From positions 1 through 39,408 of the forward strand of contig CAZHEV010000008.1 in assembly GCA_964531335.1 (NCBI GenBank): a stretch of 39,408 bases of DNA, in the 5' to 3' direction. Origin of the DNA: CAZHEV01 sp964531335 [NCBI: uncultured bacterium] (GTDB lineage Bacteria > Eisenbacteria > RBG-16-71-46 > CAZHEV01). Made by a program: the position numbers and the translations under genes. Shown in pieces: positions 7,330 to 14,724 of this stretch (position 1 is the stretch's first letter; each line of letters opens with the position of its first letter). Under the pieces are notes generated by a model. The model was given only the letters and a program-made list of their open reading frames with translations. It was not told where the DNA came from and ran no database searches.

Positions 7330-9093
7330 TCATGTGTTCTTCAATAGCCGCGCGAGGGTTGCGGCGGTCTTCTTGAGTCTCGCGAGCGTCGACTTGCCGT
7401 CGCCTCGCCAGGGAACACCCTCGAGCAAGATCAGCCAGCGAACGCCCCATGGTCCCAGGGGCTGGATGATCAAAGCCCTGTCCTCGGCTCTCTTCTCACC
7501 GCACTCCAGCCAGACCCGCGGCTCTGTTCCCTCCATGGCCTCGGCGATCGTGCGCTTGAGGAAAGGAGGCGAGGCCGCGCCCAGCTCTTCGTCCACTATC
7601 TGCACCTCGGCGGACTCTGGGCCGGCGGCAAAGAGCCAGCAACCGCTCGCCTCGAACTGCTCGCGGATCCATCCGCGCGCCCACGCCACCCGTTCGAGCA
7701 AAGGCGCGGCCCAGACGCCGGGGGGCGCCTCGAGCGCCGGCTCAGCGACAGCTTTAAGGCTGGGAGCTATTGTCTCGCAAAGGATTGAGGCTATCCTCTC
7801 CCCTACTCTCTGAAGCCACTCTCTATCGCCCTGCGTGAACTCATCATGACCCTGATCCCTGCCCAGCACCATCACCGCCGCCGTCGCCGACTCGACCTTC
7901 AGCGGCACAAAGGCGACCCTGCCGCAACCGGGCGGCTCGCCGCAATCGGATGCGCCCGTTTCGACGGCGCCCTTCAGCCAGTCCAAGAGCTCGGGACGCT
8001 CCGTCTCGACGTCGACCCCCCTCTCTATCAAGCAGGTCTGCCCGTCGGTGCGGGCGAACGCCACCCCCCAGCCGCTTCTCACAGAGCTCATCATCCCGTC
8101 CAGCGCCCACTCGATCACCTGCGGCGTGTCCGTTTCCTGGTCCAAGGGACGCAGGTAAGAAGAGGTCGCCGCCGGCCTGCTCGTTGCCGGCGCGGCAGGC
8201 TTTGCCTTCGTCGCAGCTTGCTCCTCCGCTGCCGGCTCCTCGGCTGCCTCCTCTGAGGCTCGCGGGCTGAGGGCCGACTCCCCACCACCCCCTTCAGGCA
8301 CGACCCCCTCAGAGGGAAGCTCCGGCGCAACCTGTGCGAGGCGCGCGCCTATCCGAGGATCAGGTGTGAACTCGAACTCAGGCGGCACCCAGTCCTCGCG
8401 CTCCCCCAGGCTGATATGCGGGAAGCCACCGGTGGCATCGACAGGGGCCGCGGCAGCGCGCTCAGGCGGAGCCGGCGGCGGCAGCGAGGCCGCCTCCGAG
8501 AGCTGTTGCCGTGCTGCCTCTGCGGGCTCTTCCCACGTCGTCTCCCGGCCCTCATCGCCTATTTGCGCCTCGGCCTTCGGAAGCGCCGCCTCGGCGCCGT
8601 CGCCGCTCGCGCCCGCGGCGGTCCTCTCATGCTCTTTCTCAACTTGCGGCTCAGCCGCTACCTTCGCTTCTTCCGCCCCTGCTTTCAGCTCGGATCGCTC
8701 CTCCGGCGTAGTTTCAGGGAAATCCGCGGCGGCCGCCATGGTGTCTTCCAGCTCGGATAGCCTTCGTTTCGCCTCCGCTATGTCGATGATTCGCGTGCCC
8801 GCTTGGGCCGCGCGCTCGAGCGGCGCAGCCGGCGCCCGGGCCAGCTTCCCAGCGACTATCCAATCTAGATCGGCCTGGGCAAGGTCCCATGGATTGCGGC
8901 TCGACTGAACTCCGGCTATCTCGGCGATCCTTCTCGCGATCGCCATCGGACCGGGGTCCACGACGAGCACCAGCGAAGCTCGCCTCGCTTGTCGAACAAG
9001 GGTGAAGAGATCGAGCTCCGACGCCGCCAAGCCGTAAAACGCCAGCCTCAGGGGTCGGTCGTCCATAAGGGGTTCACTTTGCGTGCGGCTCAT
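7330..9093 (-). CDS. Large unknown protein: Rossmann-like N-terminus, charged linker, two GAF-like domains
   Basis: Started at 9093, where GAGG precedes the ATG by seven bases, the protein has 587 residues; the longer open frame to 9267 reads through the promoter region and has no clear ribosome site. Residues 14-115 alternate strand and helix ('LRLAFYGLAASELDLF', 'LVLVVDPGPMAIARRIAE') and look like a small Rossmann-type sensor. Residues 115-320 are a linker rich in Ala, Glu and Pro, probably disordered. Residues 322-445 and 455-587 each look GAF-like (for example 'GVAFARTDGQTCLIERG'). No kinase, cyclase or DNA-binding domain is visible. I do not recognise the protein; a soluble sensor or scaffold is an inference. 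It is cotranscribed with mutL. Confidence 0.65.
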   Translation of the reverse strand: MSRTQSEPLMDDRPLRLAFYGLAASELDLFTLVRQARRASLVLVVDPGPMAIARRIAEIAGVQSSRNPWDLAQADLDWIVAGKLARAPAAPLERAAQAGTRIIDIAEAKRRLSELEDTMAAAADFPETTPEERSELKAGAEEAKVAAEPQVEKEHERTAAGASGDGAEAALPKAEAQIGDEGRETTWEEPAEAARQQLSEAASLPPPAPPERAAAAPVDATGGFPHISLGEREDWVPPEFEFTPDPRIGARLAQVAPELPSEGVVPEGGGGESALSPRASEEAAEEPAAEEQAATKAKPAAPATSRPAATSSYLRPLDQETDTPQVIEWALDGMMSSVRSGWGVAFARTDGQTCLIERGVDVETERPELLDWLKGAVETGASDCGEPPGCGRVAFVPLKVESATAAVMVLGRDQGHDEFTQGDREWLQRVGERIASILCETIAPSLKAVAEPALEAPPGVWAAPLLERVAWARGWIREQFEASGCWLFAAGPESAEVQIVDEELGAASPPFLKRTIAEAMEGTEPRVWLECGEKRAEDRALIIQPLGPWGVRWLILLEGVPWRGDGKSTLARLKKTAATLARLLKNT

Positions 9094-9177
9094 CGCGAAG
9101 CCTCGTGTGGGCAAAATGGAGCTGCTAAGTTCCAGCTCGAAGCTCCGTGCGTAGATGCTGCCTCCTGAAAGGCGTAA

Positions 9178-9204
9178 AGTATCACGACATCCCTGTGATT
9201 GCAA
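9178..9204 (-). promoter_or_regulatory. Possible promoter for the GAF-mutL-miaA operon
   Basis: On the minus strand TTGCAA (9199-9204) is followed after 15 bases by GATACT (9178-9183), each four of six to consensus. The spacing is short, so this is only a candidate. Its position, about 85 bases before the start at 9093, is reasonable. Confidence 0.3.
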
Positions 9205-9346
9205 GCGCGACGCGGCGTTATATTGGCGCGGCGCTGCATGAATCCGGCCGGGCTCCGCCCGCGCCACCGACCCAAGCGCGGGGGCCGAAATAGGGAACCG
9301 TTTGACAGGCCCGCCGCCGGCCGCGAACCAGGGGGCCCTTTTGGGG

Positions 9347-9374
9347 TTGACATAGTAGGTTATGGCTATAGGAT
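9347..9374 (+). promoter_or_regulatory. Sigma-70-type promoter upstream of panD
   Basis: A perfect TTGACA (9347-9352), a 16-base spacer, and TAGGAT (9369-9374), four of six to consensus. It lies about 70 bases before the panD start and is the only clear promoter I see ahead of the plus-strand run that continues to 16176. Confidence 0.55.
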
Positions 9375-9444
9375 AAAGAGAAGGAAGCAGTATCGTTATT
9401 ACACGGTGCGCCGTCTATTGAGCTTCGACCCAGGGAGTCCCGTG

Positions 9445-9834
9445 ATGCTCAGAAAAATGTGTAAATCGAAAATACACCGCGCGGTTGTTACGCATGCGGA
9501 TTTGGACTACGAGGGAAGCATTGCCATAGACACGGACTTGTTGAAGGCCGCGGACGTCCTGCCCTACGAGATGGTGCAGGTCTTCGACCTCAACAACGGC
9601 CACAGGTTCGAGACTTACACGATACCCTCGGAGGCCGGTTCGGGCACGATTTGCGTCAACGGAGCCGCCGCCAGACTGGTCCAGAAGGGCGATTTGCTGA
9701 TCATCCTCTCAACCACGTTGATGGAGGAGAAGGATGCTCGCGGCCACAAGCCTCGCGTCGTCTTCGTGAACTCCAAGAACAAGATCGTGGAGACGACGAA
9801 TCCGGTGACCGCAGACGGCGAGGGCCGGGCCTGA
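9445..9834 (+). CDS. panD: Aspartate 1-decarboxylase PanD
   Basis: PanD makes beta-alanine from L-aspartate for pantothenate and CoA synthesis. It is made as a proenzyme that cuts itself to form a pyruvoyl cofactor. Starting at the ATG at 9445 (GGGAG upstream) gives 129 residues, the usual length. The cleavage pair Gly24-Ser25 falls at the same number as in E. coli, as do Arg54 and Tyr58, and the VNGAAARL motif follows. The longer open frame to 9199 runs through the promoter and is rejected. No other pantothenate gene is nearby; panD instead heads a plus-strand run with a YkgJ protein and a periplasmic protease. Confidence 0.95.
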   Translation: MLRKMCKSKIHRAVVTHADLDYEGSIAIDTDLLKAADVLPYEMVQVFDLNNGHRFETYTIPSEAGSGTICVNGAAARLVQKGDLLIILSTTLMEEKDARGHKPRVVFVNSKNKIVETTNPVTADGEGRA

Positions 9835-9950
9835 GCCCAATCGAACCGCGACGGCCGGCGCGGACCCGGCAGCCCCCCAGCCGGCACTCCCCGGGCCTGG
9901 TGCCCGCCGATCCAGGCCGTTCGTCTTTGCCAACTTGAGAGGAGCTGGGA

Positions 9951-10337
9951 ATGGCCGTTAGGACCAAGGCTGTCGATGTCAAGGAGTGCCAGATCTGCGG
10001 CGCCAAGTGCTGCAAGTACGTCGCTCTCGAGATAGACGAACCCGAGGACACCGAGGACTTTCATAATATCAGGTGGTACTTGTGCCACAAGGACGTCTGT
10101 GTGTTCATCGATCACGATGACACCTGGTACGTCCAGTTCAACACGCCCTGCGAGTTCCTTCAGAAGAACAGCACCTGCGGCATCTACGATTACCGGCCCG
10201 CGATCTGCAGGGCACACGATCCCGCCGATTGCGAGGGCACCGATGACAGCCGGTGCGAGAAGTTCATGCTGAGGAGCATCGATGACCTGGACATGTACCT
10301 GAAGCTGAAGGGTAAGAGGATCCGGTGGAAGAGATAG
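9951..10337 (+). CDS. YkgJ-family cysteine-cluster protein
   Basis: A 128-residue cytoplasmic protein with GGAG before its ATG. It carries eleven cysteines (13, 16, 20, 21, 45, 50, 67, 76, 86, 94, 102), including C-x2-C-x3-CC near the start and the conserved 'CGIYDYRPAICR' block at 76-87. This is the pattern of the YkgJ/UPF0153 family, thought to bind zinc or an iron-sulfur cluster; no reaction is firmly known. It lies between panD and the CtpA-type protease on the same strand with short gaps. Confidence 0.85.
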   Translation: MAVRTKAVDVKECQICGAKCCKYVALEIDEPEDTEDFHNIRWYLCHKDVCVFIDHDDTWYVQFNTPCEFLQKNSTCGIYDYRPAICRAHDPADCEGTDDSRCEKFMLRSIDDLDMYLKLKGKRIRWKR

Positions 10338-10368
10338 GATCCCGCTGAGTAGGCTGGGAGAAGAAACC

Positions 10369-11988
10369 ATGATAAGACCTTACGCACACAAACACCTTAC
10401 GTTGCTCGTTGTCGTGGCGGTCGCCATAGCCGCCATGGCCGCGGGGAGCGTCCTCGCCTCCCGCGACAACATAATGGCCAGGCTCGAGACCTTCAGCTCC
10501 GTACTGTCGATGGTCAGGCAGTACTACGTCGAGGAAGTCGATTCCGAGAAGCTCATAGACGCCGCCATCAGAGGTCTTCTGCTCGAGCTCGACCCGCACT
10601 CGTCATACCTCAACAAGGAACGATACGACAGAGTCACCGAGCAGCATCAAGGCGAGTACCACGGCATAGGCATACAGTTCGACATCATCGAGGGATGGCT
10701 GACCGTGATCTCCCCCATCGAGGGATCGCCCTCCTGGGACCTGGGCCTTCGCCCCGGGGACAGAGTCGTCCGCATTAACGGGGAGTCGGCCAGGGACATC
10801 ACCACCCAGGAGGTCTTCGACAAGCTCCGCGGCCCCAAGGGCTCGACCGTCAACGTCACGGTCAGACGGCCGGGGCAGGAGGAGCCCATGGAGTTCGACA
10901 TAGTAAGAGACAAGATCCCCATCTACAGTGTGCCTCACTGGTTCATGGTGAGCCCGGGCGTGGGCTACGTCCGGGTGACGCGCTTTTCCGCGAGCACCGA
11001 CGAGGAGCTCAAGAATGCGCTGGACGACCTCCAGGCCATGGGCATGCAGAAGCTGATCCTCGATCTGAGGGACAACAGCGGCGGGTATCTCAACCAGGCC
11101 ATCTCCGTCACCGACATGCTCATAGAGGGCGGAAAGAGGATCCTGTACACGAAGGGCAGAATCCCCAGCGCCTCGAAGGAATACTATTCCACCGATCCGG
11201 CGACCCGCGAGCGTTTCCCCCTCATCGTCATGATCAGCCATGGCAGCGCCAGCGCGTCCGAGATAGTGTCCGGCGCGGTCCAGGACTGGGACAGGGGTCT
11301 CGTGGTCGGCGAGACCAGCTTCGGCAAGGGCCTCGTCCAGCGGCCGTTCGCGATGAAGGACGGCTCGGGGCTGCTGCTGACAGTGGCCAGGTACTACACT
11401 CCCAGCGGCAGGCTGATCCAGCGCCACTTTGACTCGGACAGGCACGACTACTACGTGGAAGGCTACCGGGGCACCGCGGAAGATGACACGACGCGCCCGG
11501 TCTTCTACACGTCGATGGGCAGGAAGGTATACGGCGGCGGGGGTATCACGCCGGACGAGGAGATAGTGTACGACAGGCTCTCCGAGTTCGGCCAGCGGCT
11601 CCTGCGCGAGCGCGTCCCGTTCAACTTCGCCGGGAAATACATAACTGAGATGGGCTTGACGGTGGAGGATTTCGGCTCCTTCGACCTCTTCCGCGAGGAT
11701 TTCGAGGTGACCGACGAGATGTTCGAAGCGTGCAAAGACTTCATGCGGGAGCAGGAGTTCGAGTTCACGGAGGAAGAGCTGGAGTCCGAAGTTGATTACC
11801 TGCGGCTCTCTATCAAGGCGGAGGTCGCGGGACATCTTTGGACCGGCACGGAGCGCTACCATGTCTTCATAGCGGGCGACTCCGCCGTTCAGAAGGCCAT
11901 CGGCCTTCTGCCTCAAGCGGAGAGGCTTGCGGCTCGCGTGCCGACGCCGGCCGATAAGGCCTTCGAGAAGACCGGCACGGATCGCTGA
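10369..11988 (+). CDS. S41 C-terminal processing peptidase (CtpA/Prc type)
   Basis: A 539-residue exported serine protease with a signal peptide or anchor at 10-30. The N-terminal helical region has the usual 'DPHSSYL' motif, followed by a PDZ domain at about 95-180 that selects substrate C-termini. The catalytic region shows 'LDLRDNSGGYL' and the Ser-Lys dyad: Ser295 within GSASASE and Lys320 within FGKG, 25 residues apart as in E. coli Prc. A C-terminal extension of about 120 residues past 'GGGITPDEEI' is helical and acidic, longer than in minimal CtpA proteins. Substrates are unknown. The ATG at 10369 has GGGAGAAG upstream. It lies 56 bases before the flavin/FeS membrane protein gene, so it may process proteins made by that block. 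Confidence 0.92.
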   Translation: MIRPYAHKHLTLLVVVAVAIAAMAAGSVLASRDNIMARLETFSSVLSMVRQYYVEEVDSEKLIDAAIRGLLLELDPHSSYLNKERYDRVTEQHQGEYHGIGIQFDIIEGWLTVISPIEGSPSWDLGLRPGDRVVRINGESARDITTQEVFDKLRGPKGSTVNVTVRRPGQEEPMEFDIVRDKIPIYSVPHWFMVSPGVGYVRVTRFSASTDEELKNALDDLQAMGMQKLILDLRDNSGGYLNQAISVTDMLIEGGKRILYTKGRIPSASKEYYSTDPATRERFPLIVMISHGSASASEIVSGAVQDWDRGLVVGETSFGKGLVQRPFAMKDGSGLLLTVARYYTPSGRLIQRHFDSDRHDYYVEGYRGTAEDDTTRPVFYTSMGRKVYGGGGITPDEEIVYDRLSEFGQRLLRERVPFNFAGKYITEMGLTVEDFGSFDLFREDFEVTDEMFEACKDFMREQEFEFTEEELESEVDYLRLSIKAEVAGHLWTGTERYHVFIAGDSAVQKAIGLLPQAERLAARVPTPADKAFEKTGTDR

Positions 11989-12044
11989 GCCGTTATGGCG
12001 TCCCAGCTCATTCGCAGTCCGTCCCCTATTCTGCAGGTAGGTGA

Positions 12045-13271
12045 ATGTCCATGCGCCGTCTAGGAAGGGTGCTGCTCGTCCTGGGTCTGGCGGCGATTCT
12101 GGCGTCCAACATTCATGCCCTTGTCAACCGGGAGGAGCCCCTGGTACCGGACCGGGAGGTGCTGGAGAGCGTATCGCCGGACTCCCGCGCTCTCGAGCGG
12201 ACTGAGGGCGGATATGGTACCTACTATCGAGAACGACCGGCGTCCGGGACGCCGCCTCCCCGCTCCATAGCCTTCGTCACGGATCAAGTGGACCCCGAGA
12301 TCAAAGGATACGCGGGAGAGATCACCCTCGTCGCCGGCGTCGACAGCTCGGGCAGGTTGAGCGGCGTCCGTCTCATGGACCACAGTGAGACCCCCTCGTA
12401 CATGAGGGACGTGGTCAGCTCGGGCTTTCTGGAGAAGCTGGCGGGCAGAAAGCTCGGGGCGGACCTTGCCGGAGTGGACGCCGTAACCGGGGCCACCATA
12501 ACCTGCGAGGCGATACGCGAGGACATTCAGCAGGGAGGCGCTCTCCTTGCCGCCGAGGTCTTCGATATGAAGGTCGAAGGCGTGACCCCTCCACCTGGTT
12601 TCATCCAATCGCTGGCCGGCCCCAGATCGATCGCCATGATCGTCGCGATGGGCCTGGCCGTGGCGGCGTTCAGCTATAGACGTTTCAGGGCGGGTAGGGC
12701 CATCTCGCTTGCGGCCGGGTTCCTGGTCCTGGGAATATACTCCAACTTGCCGCTCTCCACCGCGCATTTTACGAACATGGCTCTCATGAAATTCCCTTCG
12801 CCCTCGAACGCGCCCCTGATACTGCTGCTGGGCTTCGTGTTCCTGACGGGCCTGTTGTTCAGAAGCCGGGTCTACTGCGACTACCTCTGCCCCTTCGCTG
12901 CCGTCCAGGAGGCGGCCCACGCGGTCTCGGGGCGCAAAGGCTCGATAAGCGAAAAGGTCTGGAGGGCAGGCACCTCGCTGCGATACGGGCTCCTCTTCGC
13001 GATCGTGCTTCTGGCCGCGATAGGAGGCTTCCACGCCGCGGGCGCCATGGAGCCGTACGTCTTTCTCTTCAACCCCGGCTCGGCCGTGCTTCCCTGGATA
13101 TACGTCGCCGCCGCGGTGACGGCCGCGTTTTTCGTGAGGAGGTTCTGGTGCAGGGTCTTCTGCCCGTGCGGGGTCTGCGTCGAGCTTGTCGCCTCCCTGC
13201 GCGGCGCTGGAGCCGGGAACAGGCGACCGGGCCGGATCGCCGGCGGCCCGCAAGAGGAGCAGGAGAAATGA
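12045..13271 (+). CDS. NosR/PceC-like membrane protein: covalent-FMN domain plus CxxxCP motifs
   Basis: A 408-residue membrane electron-transfer protein. After an N-terminal anchor (5-25), an extracytoplasmic FMN-binding domain spans about 75-175 with the flavinylation motif TGATITC; Thr153 is the expected FMN acceptor, normally attached by ApbE. At least five membrane segments follow (about 193-212, 218-236, 255-275, 312-333, 348-365). Two cysteine motifs sit at membrane edges, CDYLCP at 278-283 and CRVFCPCGVC at 369-378, as in NosR, NapH and PceC-type proteins that pass electrons between quinol, FeS or flavin and outside acceptors. An ATG two codons later (12051) is equally well placed relative to AGGTAGGTG. 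The stop overlaps the next start as ATGA. Function in nitrous oxide reduction or dehalogenation is not supported, because no such reductase is nearby. Confidence 0.85.
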   Translation: MSMRRLGRVLLVLGLAAILASNIHALVNREEPLVPDREVLESVSPDSRALERTEGGYGTYYRERPASGTPPPRSIAFVTDQVDPEIKGYAGEITLVAGVDSSGRLSGVRLMDHSETPSYMRDVVSSGFLEKLAGRKLGADLAGVDAVTGATITCEAIREDIQQGGALLAAEVFDMKVEGVTPPPGFIQSLAGPRSIAMIVAMGLAVAAFSYRRFRAGRAISLAAGFLVLGIYSNLPLSTAHFTNMALMKFPSPSNAPLILLLGFVFLTGLLFRSRVYCDYLCPFAAVQEAAHAVSGRKGSISEKVWRAGTSLRYGLLFAIVLLAAIGGFHAAGAMEPYVFLFNPGSAVLPWIYVAAAVTAAFFVRRFWCRVFCPCGVCVELVASLRGAGAGNRRPGRIAGGPQEEQEK

Positions 13272-13483
13272 AGGACCGTGCGTTCATAGTGACGATGGCC
13301 CTGGTCGGCGCTCTCGCCCTCTTGATCCTGGCCGATAACGTGAGGCAGGCCGGCGCGCCGATGCACGGACCTCCTACCGTGGACAAGAGCGTGGTGATGG
13401 AGAAGGTGTCGAGGGGTGAGCTGTCGTTCGAGGAGGCCAGGTACTACTCGCGGGAGGACGGCGAAGGGGAGGACGTCCAGTGA
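13268..13483 (+). CDS. Small single-pass membrane protein
   Basis: A 71-residue protein starting at the ATG at 13268, four bases inside the previous gene (ATGA overlap) with AGGAG upstream. One membrane segment at about 6-22 is followed by a polar tail of about 48 residues that probably lies outside. The tail contains 'VMEKVSRGELSFEEARYY', which looks helical. I do not recognise the family. The overlaps on both sides (ATGA upstream, GTGA downstream) tie its translation to the flavin/FeS membrane protein and to the radical SAM enzyme, so it is probably a small subunit or adaptor of that complex. Confidence 0.7.
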   Translation: MKDRAFIVTMALVGALALLILADNVRQAGAPMHGPPTVDKSVVMEKVSRGELSFEEARYYSREDGEGEDVQ

Positions 13484-14472
13484 GCTCTTCGAGCGCCGAA
13501 TTGATAAGGTGCGAGCTTTGCCCAAAGGAGTGCGCGCTGGGGCCGTGGCAGCGCGGCGACTGCCGCGTCCGGATAAGCGACGGCGAGAAGCTCGTAACCT
13601 TGGTGTACGGGAAGCCCTGCGCGGTCAACATCGACCCCATCGAGAAAAAGCCCATGTTCCACTTCCTGCCGGGATCGGGAGCCTTGTCGATCGCTACGGC
13701 GGGTTGTAATCTGCACTGCAAGTTCTGCCAGAACTGGGATATATCTCAGGCAAACGCCGAGGACACCAACAACGCGGACCTTCCCCCCGAGGAGGTCGTC
13801 TCCCTGGCGGCCGCCCGCCGTTGCGCCTCCATAGCCTACACCTACTCGGAGCCGATCGTCTTCTACGAGTACGTGTACGACACCGCGGCGGCGGCGAGGG
13901 AAAGAGGCATCAAGAACGTCATGGTGACGGCGGGTTTCATAAACGAGAGGCCGCTCCGCGAGTTGTGCCCGGTCATCGACGGCGCGAACGTGGATCTCAA
14001 GGGCTTCACCGAGGACTTCTATCGAGACGTCTGCTCCGGACGGTTGGACACGGTGAAGCGCACCCTGGTGATAATGAAACAGGAGGGTGTTTTCGTCGAG
14101 ATAACGAACCTGATAGTGCCCACGCTCAACGACGACGAGGGCGGCATCAGAAGGATGTGCGCCTGGATCGCCGAGACCCTCGGAGACCGGGTGCCGCTGC
14201 ACTTTTCTCGTTTTACCCCCATGTACCAGCTTCAGGGCCTTCCCCCCACCCCCGTGGCCGTCCTGGAGCGGGCCGCCGAGATCGCAGCCGAAGAGGGGCT
14301 CAAGTACGTGTACATAGGAAACGTGCCCGGGAGCCGCCTGGAAAGCACCTGGTGCCCGTCGTGCGGGCGCGTTCTTGTCCGGCGCACCGGCTACCGGGTC
14401 GGTGAGTTGAACTTGGCGGGCGGTAGGTGTAAGTTTTGTGAAGAGGCTATTCCCGGCGTTTGGAAGATGTGA
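13480..14472 (+). CDS. amrS: AmmeMemoRadiSam system radical SAM enzyme
   Basis: A 330-residue radical SAM protein starting at a GTG that overlaps the previous stop (GTGA). The SAM-cluster motif CNLHCKFC gives Cys76, Cys80 and Cys83. Ahead of it, Cys11, Cys14, Cys18 and Cys28 form the conserved cysteine cluster of this family ('CELCPKEC' then 'GDC'). The C-terminus has a zinc-ribbon-like CPSC and CKFC ending in 'IPGVW'. The closest named group is the AmrS/PFL-activase-like enzyme found with MEMO and AMMECR1 proteins. The substrate is poorly established. The N-terminal 'REAMYY'-type leader, often with a Tat signal, that I recall from many AmrS proteins is missing here and seems to occur in the separate gene downstream. 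Confidence 0.9.
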   Translation: MSSSSAELIRCELCPKECALGPWQRGDCRVRISDGEKLVTLVYGKPCAVNIDPIEKKPMFHFLPGSGALSIATAGCNLHCKFCQNWDISQANAEDTNNADLPPEEVVSLAAARRCASIAYTYSEPIVFYEYVYDTAAAARERGIKNVMVTAGFINERPLRELCPVIDGANVDLKGFTEDFYRDVCSGRLDTVKRTLVIMKQEGVFVEITNLIVPTLNDDEGGIRRMCAWIAETLGDRVPLHFSRFTPMYQLQGLPPTPVAVLERAAEIAAEEGLKYVYIGNVPGSRLESTWCPSCGRVLVRRTGYRVGELNLAGGRCKFCEEAIPGVWKM

Positions 14473-14494
14473 GCCGTTGAAGGGAGGTGTAGCC

Positions 14495-14671
14495 TTGGCG
14501 TCTGATAAGGACTCCAGACGAAAGTTTCTCTCACGCGGAATCAAGGTCCTGCTCGGAGGATTGGCGCTGCAGAGCCTCGGAGGAGAGGCCGCATCGGGCG
14601 ACAAGCGGTCCCCAAAGGTGTCCTGGCGGGAAGCCATGCACTACGCGAAAAAGCGCAGGTTTGCCGGTTGA
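14495..14671 (+). CDS. Tiny Tat-signal protein, resembles a detached AmrS leader
   Basis: A TTG at 14495, seven bases after GGGAGG (14482-14487), starts a 58-residue protein. An upstream ATG at 14438 lies inside amrS and is less likely. The N-terminus has a twin-arginine motif, SRRKFL, followed by a hydrophobic stretch ('VLLGGLALQSLGG') and a probable cleavage region around 'GEAAS'. The mature part is only about 25 residues and contains 'SWREAMHYAKK'. Folded export by Tat is predicted. I do not know a family for it. The REAM-x-Y phrase resembles the segment found just before the first cysteines in many radical SAM enzymes of this system. The stop overlaps a possible TTG of the next gene. Confidence 0.6.
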   Translation: MASDKDSRRKFLSRGIKVLLGGLALQSLGGEAASGDKRSPKVSWREAMHYAKKRRFAG

Positions 14672-14724
14672 GCCGCCGCTTCCGGATGTCCGGCGGCCGG
14701 CCGCGATCCGAAGGAGGGATACGC

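Larger units (their letters stand above)
9094..9444. other. Divergent intergenic region between the GAF-like gene and panD
   Basis: A 351-base gap without a convincing gene. Open frames cross it in both directions, but the ribosome sites and family lengths place the real starts at 9093 (minus) and 9445 (plus). It holds the plus-strand promoter at 9347-9374 and a weaker minus-strand candidate at 9178-9204 (TTGCAA, 15 bases, GATACT). Nothing else recognisable was seen. Confidence 0.6.

Noticed and set aside
8416-8908. Long plus-strand frames opposite the GAF-like gene
   Set aside because: They are Ser/Ala/Arg-rich shadows of the repetitive linker on the other strand with no ribosome sites.
7330-9093. 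Simple-sequence repeat region or pseudogene in the linker
   Set aside because: The linker frame is open, with domains on both sides in frame, so it is a disordered protein segment and not a broken gene.
9094-9267. 58-residue extension of the GAF-like protein
   Set aside because: The start at 9093 has a good GAGG site; the extension is arginine-rich, low in coding character and lies in the regulatory gap.
9199-9444. N-terminal extension of PanD by 82 residues
   Set aside because: The extension covers the promoter and lacks a ribosome site; the family starts at 9445, where Gly24, Ser25, Arg54 and Tyr58 take their standard numbers.
9850-9900. GC-rich inverted repeat after panD as a terminator
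   Set aside because: The arms are imperfect, there is no T-run, and the following gene is close and on the same strand.
10603-11916. 437-residue minus-strand frame opposite the CtpA-type gene
   Set aside because: It is the complement of a clear S41 protease and contains no known motif; GC-rich DNA yields such long false frames.
12045-13271. True NosR or reductive-dehalogenase accessory gene
   Set aside because: No nitrous oxide reductase, copper-site genes or dehalogenase is nearby; only the architecture is shared.
14438-14494. ATG at 14438 as start of the Tat-leader gene
   Set aside because: It lies inside amrS and would put a 19-residue tail ahead of the Tat motif; the TTG at 14495 has a GGGAGG site at good spacing.
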